Below, in pieces: positions 1 through 7,912 of a stretch of DNA of 64,000 bases; within the stretch, counting starts at the first letter, position 1; the number at the start of each line of letters is the position of its first letter. The notes below the pieces were generated by a model that was not told the origin of the DNA, did no database searches, and saw only the letters and a list, made by a program, of their open reading frames with translations. Source of the DNA: Gemmata palustris (GTDB lineage Bacteria; Planctomycetota; Planctomycetia; Gemmatales; Gemmataceae); NCBI RefSeq assembly GCF_017939745.1, contig NZ_JAGKQQ010000001.1:310001-374000 (forward strand), read 5' to 3'. A program made the translations under genes and the position numbers.

Positions 1-23
1 CCTAACCCCTGACCCCCACCACA

Positions 24-1490
24 ATGGCCGACCCGCGCGGGTTCCTGAACGTTGAACCGCAGAAACCGACCCCGAGGCCGGTCCACCTGCGCATTCGCGA
101 TTACGACGAACTGTACCAGCCGATGCCGACCGAGAGCACGCGGGCGCAGGCGACCCGGTGCATGGACTGTGGCATCCCGTTCTGCCACACCGGGTGCCCG
201 CTCGGGAACCGCATCCCGGACTGGAACGATCTCGTCTACCGGAACCGGTGGAAGGAGGCGCTCGCCGCGCTCCACGACACGAACAACTTCCCGGAGTTCA
301 CCGGCAAGACGTGCCCCGCGCCGTGCGAGGCGTCCTGCGTCCTCGCGCTCAACGGGACCGCGGTCACGATCAAGACCATCGAGCAGGCGATCGTGGACCG
401 CGGGTGGGAGATGGGGTGGATCGTCCCCGAACCGCCGCGCCACGAGACCGGCAAATCGGTCGGCATCATCGGGAGCGGTCCGGCCGGGCTCGCCGCGGCG
501 CAGCAACTGCGCCGGGCCGGGCACGCGGTCACCGTCTACGAGCGCGCGGACCGCGCCGGCGGGCTGCTCACCTACGGCATCCCCGACTTCAAGATGGCGA
601 AGGACTACGTCACCCGGCGCGTGGACCAGCTCCTCGCGGAGGGCGTCGAGTTCGTCCTCAACGCGGACGTCGGGGTCACAACCGATCCGCAGGAGTTGCG
701 CCGGCGCCACGACGCACTCTTGCTGACGGTCGGGGCGACCAAGCCGCGCGAACTCGACATCCCGGGCCGCCGGTTGAAGGGCGTCGAGCAGGCGATGACG
801 TTCCTGACCGCCCAGAACCGGCGCGGGTTCGGCGACGCGCTCGACGGGGAATCTCTTACCGCTACCGGCAAGAACGTGATTATCATCGGTGGCGGCGACA
901 CCGCGGCGGACTGCCTCGGGACGTGTCACCGCCAGGGCGCGAAGTCGGTGCTTCAGCTCGACTACAACCCGTGCCCGCCGGAGGACATGAACCCGGAAAC
1001 GCCGTGGCCCCTGTGGCCAAAAATCCTCCGCATCACGCCGGCGCACGAGGAGGGCGGCAAGCGCGACTGGCAGATCAAGACGCAGAACTTTGCCGGCGAC
1101 GATCAGGGCCGCGTCACGGAACTGCACGCAGTCCGGATTCACCACTACTACGACAAAGAAGGCGAGCGCCAGTTCGAGGAACTGCACGGTTCCGAGCTCG
1201 TGTTCCCGTGCGAGTTGGTGCTGCTCGCGATCGGCTTTTCCGGACCGGAGCAGAGCTTACCGGAACGATTGGGGCTGGCGCTGACCACCTCCGGCGCGAT
1301 CCGGAGTGATGGTAAGTACGCGACCTCCGTGCCCGGTGTGTTCGCGGCCGGGGATTGCCGACGGGGACAGTCGCTCGTGGTTTGGGCGATTGCCGAAGGC
1401 CGGGAAGCCGCCCGGCACATTGACGAATCGCTGACCGGGCGCCCAAGCCGGCTCCGGGGACGGGATCTGCCTCTTGGACTGATCCGGTAA
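24..1490 (+). CDS. gltD: Glutamate synthase small subunit (NADPH)
   Basis: 488-residue protein of usual GltD length. The N-terminal third carries the cysteine clusters that bind [4Fe-4S] centres (CMDCGIPFCHTGCP near residue 46, then CPAPCEASC near residue 97). A FAD-binding Rossmann motif GSGPAGLAAAQQL follows near residue 150, and an NAD(P)H motif IIGGGDTAADCLG near residue 288. Known role: GltD passes electrons from NADPH to the large GltB subunit, which makes two glutamates from glutamine and 2-oxoglutarate. gltB is not in the window; it may lie upstream, beyond the left edge. The next gene is 188 bases away and unrelated, and a hairpin follows the stop codon, so gltD probably ends its transcription unit. 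Confidence 0.95.
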   Translation: MADPRGFLNVEPQKPTPRPVHLRIRDYDELYQPMPTESTRAQATRCMDCGIPFCHTGCPLGNRIPDWNDLVYRNRWKEALAALHDTNNFPEFTGKTCPAPCEASCVLALNGTAVTIKTIEQAIVDRGWEMGWIVPEPPRHETGKSVGIIGSGPAGLAAAQQLRRAGHAVTVYERADRAGGLLTYGIPDFKMAKDYVTRRVDQLLAEGVEFVLNADVGVTTDPQELRRRHDALLLTVGATKPRELDIPGRRLKGVEQAMTFLTAQNRRGFGDALDGESLTATGKNVIIIGGGDTAADCLGTCHRQGAKSVLQLDYNPCPPEDMNPETPWPLWPKILRITPAHEEGGKRDWQIKTQNFAGDDQGRVTELHAVRIHHYYDKEGERQFEELHGSELVFPCELVLLAIGFSGPEQSLPERLGLALTTSGAIRSDGKYATSVPGVFAAGDCRRGQSLVVWAIAEGREAARHIDESLTGRPSRLRGRDLPLGLIR

Positions 1491-1492
1491 CG

Positions 1493-1554
1493 CGCACGGC
1501 ACGAATCGCTTTGTGAGGTCCGCCGGATTTCGCGAAGCAATTCGTGCCGCGTGT
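1493..1554. terminator. Inverted repeat after gltD, probable terminator
   Basis: Two arms of about 18 bases (near 1494-1511 and 1534-1553) are nearly perfect reverse complements around GGCACGAAT, immediately after the gltD stop codon. There is no clear T-run, so it may act as an mRNA 3' end stabiliser rather than a classical intrinsic terminator. Confidence 0.5.
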
Positions 1555-1678
1555 TTCGGCACCGCACTTGCAATTCAACTAGGGATTCACCCGAATATGG
1601 CTTGATTCGACCGCTGAAATAACACCAAGTGCCCGATCTACGCGCGGCCGAAGCCTTGTAAAGTGGCAGGAGTCTCCC

Positions 1679-3199
1679 ATGCCCACCCTTGGCACCCCGT
1701 CCCGGCTGACCCCGAGTCTCAACGGGTCATTGATTCCCAAGCCGCGTCTCTTCGATCACTACACCCCTCACCCAACAGCCTGGGACGAACTCTTCGACCG
1801 CGCACCCAACCCGCACCCGCACTGCGCCGCGGTCGTCGAGCGCCTCGGGCGGTTCCACGTCAACGAATTCCAGGCGAAGCGGAGCAACGCGGACCTGGCG
1901 TTCGTCAACCAGGGGATCACGTTCAGCGTTTATTCCGACCGCCGGGGCGTCGAGAAGATATTCCCGTTCGACCTGATCCCGCGCACGATCCCGGCCACCG
2001 AGTGGTCCGCGCTGGAAGACGGACTCGTCCAGCGGGTGCGGGCGCTCAACCTGTTCCTCCACGACGTGTACCACGACCAGCGGATTCTCCGCGAGGGCGT
2101 GATCCCGACCGAATTGGTGCTGGGGTCGAAAGGGTTCCGCAAGGAGATGATCGGCTTCACCCCGCCCGGCGGGGTTTACGTCCACATCTGCGGGACCGAC
2201 CTCATCCGCGACACCGCGGGCCAGTTCCTCGTGCTCGAAGACAACGGCCGGACGCCGAGCGGCGTGAGCTACGTGCTCGAGAACCGGGCCGTGATGAAGA
2301 AGGTGTTCCCGCAACTGTTCGCCGACATCCGGGTGAAGCGCGTCGAGGACTACCCGCGGCGCCTGCGCGAAGCGCTCGCGTCGGTCGCACCGGCCTCCGC
2401 AGCGACCACGCCGTGCGTGGTGGTGCTCTCGCCCGGGCAGTACAACTCGGCGTACTTCGAGCACAGCTTCCTCGCGCGGCACATGGGCGTGGAACTCGTG
2501 TTCGGCCAGGACTTGTTCGTTCACGATGATGTGGTTTATCTGAAGACCACGCGCGGGCCGCAGCGCGTGGACGTGATCTACCGCCGACTGGACGACGACT
2601 TCCTCGACCCCGAGGCGTTCCGCCCCGACAGCCTGCTCGGGGTACCCGGGCTGTTCCGGGCGTACCGCGCCGGGAACGTCACGCTCGCGAACGCGGTCGG
2701 CACCGGCGTCGCCGACGACAAGGCGGTGTACCCGTACACCGAGGACATGATCCGCTTCTACCTGTCCGAAGAACCGCTCCTGAAGAACGTCCCGACGCAC
2801 ATCTGCGCCCGCCCGGAAGACGAACAGTACACCCTCGATCACCTCGACGAACTGGTCGTCAAGGCGGTGAACGAGTCCGGCGGGTACGGGATGCTGATGG
2901 GGCCGTTCAGCACGGCGGCGCAGCGCGCGGAGTTCGCGGAGAAGATCAAAGACAACCCGCGCAACTACGTCGCACAACCGGTCGTGACGCTGAGCACGTG
3001 CCCGACCTGGACCGAAGAGGGCGTGGCCCCGCGCCACGTCGACCTGCGGCCCTACATTATTACCGGTAGCTCAACGTGGGTGCTGCCCGGCGGTCTCACG
3101 CGCACTGCGCTAACGAAGGGGTCACTGGTCGTGAACTCCAGTCAGGGCGGCGGGAGCAAAGACACCTGGGTTCTGGAGAACGGCCGACACCCGCAGTGA
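1679..3199 (+). CDS. Circularly permuted ATP-grasp type 2 protein (DUF404/DUF407)
   Basis: 506 residues. The order of conserved blocks matches the circularly permuted ATP-grasp family: an N-terminal block with NQGITFSVY and FPFDLIPR, a middle block with [17 protein letters not shown], and the C-terminal hallmark [13 protein letters not shown]. Published comparative genomics of amidoligases predicts that this family forms amide or peptide bonds using ATP; the substrate is unknown. CAGGAG sits seven bases before the ATG and supports this start. It is the first gene of a five-gene co-directional run to 11404 with an alpha-E protein, DUF2126, an ATP-grasp/alpha-E fusion and a transglutaminase. 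A second homologue is the N-terminal half of the gene at 7913. Confidence 0.9.
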   Translation: MPTLGTPSRLTPSLNGSLIPKPRLFDHYTPHPTAWDELFDRAPNPHPHCAAVVERLGRFHVNEFQAKRSNADLAFVNQGITFSVYSDRRGVEKIFPFDLIPRTIPATEWSALEDGLVQRVRALNLFLHDVYHDQRILREGVIPTELVLGSKGFRKEMIGFTPPGGVYVHICGTDLIRDTAGQFLVLEDNGRTPSGVSYVLENRAVMKKVFPQLFADIRVKRVEDYPRRLREALASVAPASAATTPCVVVLSPGQYNSAYFEHSFLARHMGVELVFGQDLFVHDDVVYLKTTRGPQRVDVIYRRLDDDFLDPEAFRPDSLLGVPGLFRAYRAGNVTLANAVGTGVADDKAVYPYTEDMIRFYLSEEPLLKNVPTHICARPEDEQYTLDHLDELVVKAVNESGGYGMLMGPFSTAAQRAEFAEKIKDNPRNYVAQPVVTLSTCPTWTEEGVAPRHVDLRPYIITGSSTWVLPGGLTRTALTKGSLVVNSSQGGGSKDTWVLENGRHPQ

Positions 3200-3261
3200 C
3201 GGACACGCGGGTGAGTTCCTCCGGCGCAATTCGATCTGATCTCTGACCCCGGCGAGCGAGC

Positions 3262-4290
3262 ATGATTTCCCGTGTCGCGGAACACTGTTTCTGGCTCGCC
3301 CGGTACCTGGAACGGGCGGAAAACACGGCCCGCGTTCTCGAGGTGAACCACACCCTGCTGTTGGACTTCCACGTCCCGGTCGAACAGCAGTGGCGCCCGC
3401 TGCTCATCATCTCGGGGGTCCACGATTACAAAGACGAGCCGACCGCCGAGAACGTCCAGGAGTTCATGACCTGGGACCGGGACAACCCGTTCAGCATCGC
3501 GTCCTCGCTGGCGTGGGCGCGGGAGAACGCCCGGATCATCCGCGAAGTCATTTCGGCCGAGATGTGGGAGCGGTTGAACTTCTACCACCTGTGGATGCAG
3601 GGGGACGAGGGGCGCGCGCTCTTCGACGCGCACCGGAGCGAGTTCTACGCCCAGGTGCGGCGCATCAACCAGCTCCTGCACGGGATCGCCGACACCACCA
3701 TGAGCCACGGCGAGGCGTGGGAGTTCTTCAAACTCGGGACGTACCTGGAGCGGACCAGCCAGACCGCCCGGATCATGGACGTGAAGTACCACACCCTCTT
3801 ACCCCGGGTCGAGGACGTCGGCAGCCCGATCGACAACGCGCACTGGGTCGCGATCCTCATGAGCTGCTCCGGGTACGAACCGTTCCACAAGAAGCCCCGG
3901 CTGATGCCGAACGACCCCGCGTCGGCGGTCGCCGAGTTCCTGATCTTCGACGAACTGTTCCCCCGATCGGTCCGCCGGTGCTTGCGCGAGTGCGAGGCGG
4001 CGACCGCGGCCGCGGCCGGGCACCCGGTCGGGGTACGCCCGACCGAACCGGAACGGCGACTCGCGACCCTGTTGGCCTACCTGGACGCGCGGATGATCCC
4101 GGACGTGATCCGCGACGGGCTGCACGAGACGCTCACGCACGTCGTCGATTCGGTCCACGAAATCGGCGCGGCCATCCACGCGACATTCTTCGCCGCGGAC
4201 GTGCGCCCGCCCGACTCGAAGGCGCAGGTGCCGACACCGCCTTCTGCTCCGGCTCCGGCCACAATGACACAGACACAGAGTCAGTCCTAA
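3262..4290 (+). CDS. Alpha-E domain protein (DUF403)
   Basis: 342 residues. The opening MISRVAEHCFWLARYLERAENTARVLEVN is the family signature (positions 1-29), followed by alpha-helical segments such as REVISAEMWERLNFYHLW and the block GTYLERTSQTARIMDVKYH. The alpha-E domain is an all-helical domain that almost always sits next to, or is fused to, circularly permuted ATP-grasp proteins; its biochemical role is unknown. The gene lies 62 bases after the ATP-grasp gene and 22 bases before the DUF2126 gene, so co-transcription is likely. The last 30 residues are Pro/Ala/Thr/Gln-rich and look disordered. Confidence 0.9.
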   Translation: MISRVAEHCFWLARYLERAENTARVLEVNHTLLLDFHVPVEQQWRPLLIISGVHDYKDEPTAENVQEFMTWDRDNPFSIASSLAWARENARIIREVISAEMWERLNFYHLWMQGDEGRALFDAHRSEFYAQVRRINQLLHGIADTTMSHGEAWEFFKLGTYLERTSQTARIMDVKYHTLLPRVEDVGSPIDNAHWVAILMSCSGYEPFHKKPRLMPNDPASAVAEFLIFDELFPRSVRRCLRECEAATAAAAGHPVGVRPTEPERRLATLLAYLDARMIPDVIRDGLHETLTHVVDSVHEIGAAIHATFFAADVRPPDSKAQVPTPPSAPAPATMTQTQSQS

Positions 4291-4312
4291 CTGATCGGAA
4301 CAGGAACCCCGC

Positions 4313-7300
4313 ATGGGCATCCGCGTAGCCCTCCACCACGTCACCAAGTACACCTACGACCGGCCGGTCACGCTCCTGCCGCACGTCGTCAGGCTGCGCC
4401 CGGCCCCGCACGCGCGGACCCCGGTCCCGAGCTACTCGCTCTCGATCGAGCCCACCCCGCACTTCCTGAACTGGCAGCAAGATCCTTACAGCAACTACCT
4501 CGCCCGGCTCGTCTTCCCGGACCCGGTGTCCGAGTTGGTCGTCACCGTCGATCTGATCGCCGATCTCACGCCGATCAACCCGTTCGATTTCTTCATCGAA
4601 GAGTACGCGCAGGAGTACCCGTTTCAGTACGACGCGGCACTCGCGCGCGAACTCGTACCCTACCTCGAGACGCTCCCGGCCGGACCATTGCTGCAGAAGC
4701 TGATCGACGGCGCGCGACAGTCCGGCGTGAAGATGAACGACTACCTGGTCGGGCTGAACCGGCTCGTCCAGCAGCAGGTCTCTTACGTCATTCGGTTGGA
4801 ACCCGGAGTGCAGGCGCCCGAAGAAACGCTCGAACTCGGGCGCGGGTCGTGTCGCGATTCCGCGTGGCTGCTCGTGCAACTCGCGCGGCACCTCGGGCTC
4901 GCAGCACGCTTCGTCTCCGGCTACTTGATTCAACTCGTCGCCGACGAAAAGCCCCTGGAAGGCCCGGAGGGGCCGACGGCCGACTTCACCGATCTTCACG
5001 CCTGGGCCGAGGTGTACTTGCCCGGGGCGGGCTGGGTCGGGTTGGATCCCACCTCCGGGTTGATGACCGCGGAGGGGCACATCCCGCTCGCGTGTACCGC
5101 CGACCCGCAGTCTGCAGCGCCCGTGACCGGTTCCTTTTCCTGGACCAAGCGCGACGAGGACGACGAGGTCGTGGAGGGCTTCGACTTCCACATGTCGATT
5201 GCGCGGATCGACGAAACCCCGCGGGTCACGAAGCCGTACAGCGAACCGCAGTGGGACGCGATCAACGCACTCGGAACGCGCATCGACGCCGACCTCCGCG
5301 AGTGGGACGTGCGGCTGACGATGGGCGGTGAGCCGACGTTCGTGAGCATCGACGACCGGGACGCGCCGGAATGGAACATTGCCGCTCTCGGGCCGCAGAA
5401 ACGGCGTCAGGGCGTCACGCTGTTGAAGCGGCTCCGAGACAAGTTCGCCCCCGGCGCGCTGCTGCACTTCGGGCAGGGGAAGTGGTATCCGGGCGAGCAA
5501 CTCCCGCGGTGGGCGTTCGGGTGCTACTGGCGCACCGATGGTCAACCGATCTGGGTCGACCCGCTGCTCATTGCCGACGAGGGCCGATCCTACGGGTTCG
5601 GGGCCGATGACGCGGCGCGCTTTGCCACGGCGCTGGCCGAGAAGCTGGGCGTCGATCCCAAATACGCGATTCCGGGGTACGAGGACGCCTGGTACTACTT
5701 GTGGCGGGAGCGCCGACTGCCCACGAACGTCGATCCGCTGAACAACAAACTGGACAGCCCCGAAGACCGCGAACGGCTGGCCAAGGTGTTCGAGCAGAAG
5801 CTCGGGAGCACCGTCGGGACGGTGTTGCCGCTGCGCAGGGCGTTCGGGGCGGGTTCGCCGTGGGAGAGCGGGCCGTGGGCGCTCCGCTCGAAGCACTTGT
5901 TCCTGATCCCCGGCGACAGCCCGATGGGGTACCGGTTGCCCCTCGATTCGCTCCCGTGGGAAACGCCGGCGGACCGGCAGTTCCTCGAAGAGCGCGACCC
6001 GTTCGCCCCGCGCGGGCCGCTACCGGGCCACCCCATCGGCCCCGCGGTCCCGGCCGGACTCGCGCGCACGGCACCCGACTCGCTGCTCGACGTCTGGGGG
6101 CGCCCGACGGACTCTCAGAACGGCCGGGCGCGTCGGCCCCTCGGGTCGGCACTCCCGCCGTCGAACGGCACGGCCCACAGTTCTGTCCCGAACAACGTGG
6201 TTCGCACCGCGCTGTGTATCGAACCGCGTAACGGCAAACTGCACGTGTTCATGCCGCCGGCCCGGTTCATTGAGGACTACCTCGATCTCGTCGCCGCGAT
6301 CGAGTCCACCGCCGCCGAACTCGACCGGCCCGTGCTCATTGAGGGCTATAAGCCTCCGCACGACCACCGGGTGAACAACTTCTCGATCACACCCGACCCC
6401 GGCGTGATCGAAGCGAACATGCACCCGGCGAGTTCCTGGGACGAACTCGTTCACATCACCACAACGCTTTACGAAGAAGCGCGGCAATCCCGGCTGTGTA
6501 CCGAGAAGTTCATGCTCGACGGCCGGCACACTGGTACCGGCGGTGGGAACCACGTCGTGATCGGTGGTCCCACTCCTGCGGACAGTCCGATTCTGCGCCG
6601 ACCGGACCTGCTCAAGAGCCTCGTCGGGTTCTGGCACAACCACCCGTCGCTGTCGTACCTGTTCAGCGGCTTGTTTGTTGGCCCCACCAGTCAGCACCCG
6701 CGAGTGGACGAAGCCCGACACGATGCGCTCCGCGAACTGGAGATCGCGTTCGGCCAAGTGCGCGCGGGAGGCAGCCCCCCCGCGTGGCTCGTTGATCGAC
6801 TGTTCCGAAACCTGCTCACCGACCTCACGGGCAACACGCACCGGGCCGAGTTCTGCATCGACAAGTTGTTCAGCCCGGACTCTGCGGAGGGCCGGCGCGG
6901 GCTGTTGGAACTGCGTTCGTTCGAGATGCCGCCGCACGCCCGGATGAGCTGTGCTCAACTGCTCCTGATGCGGTCGCTCGTGGCGTGGTTCTGGCGCAAA
7001 CCGTATGAGCACAAGCTCGTGCGGTGGGGGACCGCGCTGCACGACAAGTTCATGCTCCCGCACTTCGTCAACGAGGACTTTAACGACGTCTTGGACGAGC
7101 TCCGTGCCCACGGCGGGTACCCACTCGACCCCGCGTGGTTCACGCCGCACGTCGAGTTCCGGTTCCCGGTCCTCGGCACGGTCACGAGCCGCGGCGTGAA
7201 TCTGGAACTGCGGACCGCGATCGAGCCCTGGCACGTGCTCGGCGAGGAGTCCAGCGCGGGGGGGGCGAGCCGGTACGTGGATTCGTCGGTCGAACGAGTT

Positions 7301-7780
7301 CAGGTGAAAGTGCGCGGGCTCACGGATCCGCGGCACGTCCTCACGTGCAACGGCCGGCGCGTTCCGCTGCACCCGACCGGCACCAACGGCGAATTCGTCG
7401 CGGGGGTCCGTTACCGCGCTTGGCAGCCGCCGAGTTGCCTGCACCCGACGATTCCCGTTCACGCGCCGCTCGTCTTCGACGTGTTGGACACCTGGAACGA
7501 CCGGAGCGTCGGGGGCTGCACATATCATGTGTCACACCCCGGTGGGATGGCGCCCGAGGACTTCCCGGTGAACGCGCTCGCGGCCGAGAGCCGGCGCATC
7601 GCCCGGTTCTTCGCGTTCGGCCACACGCCCGGCCCGGTGAGCGTTCCACCGGAGGAGCCGGACCCCGAGTTCCCGTTCACCCTGGACCTGCGCCGGCCCG
7701 AACTGCCGCAGTACCGAGCGCCGGCGCCGGTCAAAGAATCCGCGGTCTTCGGCCGCGTGCCCGTCAGTGAGGTAGAATAA
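4313..7780 (+). CDS. Transglutaminase-like/DUF2126 fusion protein
   Basis: 1155 residues. The first 260 residues form a bacterial transglutaminase-like module: an N-terminal beta domain opening with VALHHVTKYTYDRPV, then the catalytic set Cys180 (RGSCRDSAW), His229 (DLHAWAEVYLP) and Asp245 (GLDPTSG). The rest, from about residue 290 (DVRLTMGGEPTFVSIDDRD), matches the DUF2126 region usually fused to this module. It contains a glutamine-synthetase-like stretch (EANMHPASSWDELV; TGTGGGNHVVIGG). Established work on amidoligase neighbourhoods predicts that such proteins act on amide or peptide bonds made by the linked ATP-grasp enzymes. Substrate and location are unknown and no signal peptide is visible. 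AGGA lies just upstream of the ATG. Confidence 0.9.
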   Translation: MGIRVALHHVTKYTYDRPVTLLPHVVRLRPAPHARTPVPSYSLSIEPTPHFLNWQQDPYSNYLARLVFPDPVSELVVTVDLIADLTPINPFDFFIEEYAQEYPFQYDAALARELVPYLETLPAGPLLQKLIDGARQSGVKMNDYLVGLNRLVQQQVSYVIRLEPGVQAPEETLELGRGSCRDSAWLLVQLARHLGLAARFVSGYLIQLVADEKPLEGPEGPTADFTDLHAWAEVYLPGAGWVGLDPTSGLMTAEGHIPLACTADPQSAAPVTGSFSWTKRDEDDEVVEGFDFHMSIARIDETPRVTKPYSEPQWDAINALGTRIDADLREWDVRLTMGGEPTFVSIDDRDAPEWNIAALGPQKRRQGVTLLKRLRDKFAPGALLHFGQGKWYPGEQLPRWAFGCYWRTDGQPIWVDPLLIADEGRSYGFGADDAARFATALAEKLGVDPKYAIPGYEDAWYYLWRERRLPTNVDPLNNKLDSPEDRERLAKVFEQKLGSTVGTVLPLRRAFGAGSPWESGPWALRSKHLFLIPGDSPMGYRLPLDSLPWETPADRQFLEERDPFAPRGPLPGHPIGPAVPAGLARTAPDSLLDVWGRPTDSQNGRARRPLGSALPPSNGTAHSSVPNNVVRTALCIEPRNGKLHVFMPPARFIEDYLDLVAAIESTAAELDRPVLIEGYKPPHDHRVNNFSITPDPGVIEANMHPASSWDELVHITTTLYEEARQSRLCTEKFMLDGRHTGTGGGNHVVIGGPTPADSPILRRPDLLKSLVGFWHNHPSLSYLFSGLFVGPTSQHPRVDEARHDALRELEIAFGQVRAGGSPPAWLVDRLFRNLLTDLTGNTHRAEFCIDKLFSPDSAEGRRGLLELRSFEMPPHARMSCAQLLLMRSLVAWFWRKPYEHKLVRWGTALHDKFMLPHFVNEDFNDVLDELRAHGGYPLDPAWFTPHVEFRFPVLGTVTSRGVNLELRTAIEPWHVLGEESSAGGASRYVDSSVERVQVKVRGLTDPRHVLTCNGRRVPLHPTGTNGEFVAGVRYRAWQPPSCLHPTIPVHAPLVFDVLDTWNDRSVGGCTYHVSHPGGMAPEDFPVNALAAESRRIARFFAFGHTPGPVSVPPEEPDPEFPFTLDLRRPELPQYRAPAPVKESAVFGRVPVSEVE

Positions 7781-7851
7781 CTCCGAGGTAGGAGTTCCGC
7801 AGTTGGCCGACGCACGCAGTTTTCAGCCCTCGCAGAGGGCGCAGGCGTGTA

Positions 7852-7872
7852 GCCAGGGGTGAACCCCCTGGC
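7852..7872. repeat. Short palindromic repeat (gccagggg family)
   Basis: A small hairpin, GCCAGGGG/CCCCTGGC with a short loop, just upstream of the next gene. The same core occurs twice near 15753-15875, so it is a dispersed palindromic repeat rather than a local control site. Confidence 0.6.
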
Positions 7873-7912
7873 GGGGCGCCTCCTCACCCAAGACCGACCC
7901 ACCCGCTCTCCG

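Noticed and set aside
1727..3037. Long open frame on the minus strand across the first ATP-grasp gene
   Set aside because: Its protein has no recognisable domain and is rich in Arg/His/Val-type runs, typical of an antisense shadow in high-GC DNA; the plus-strand gene has family motifs.
6020..7528. Long minus-strand frame across the DUF2126 gene
   Set aside because: No motifs; the plus strand shows conserved enzyme residues over the same stretch.
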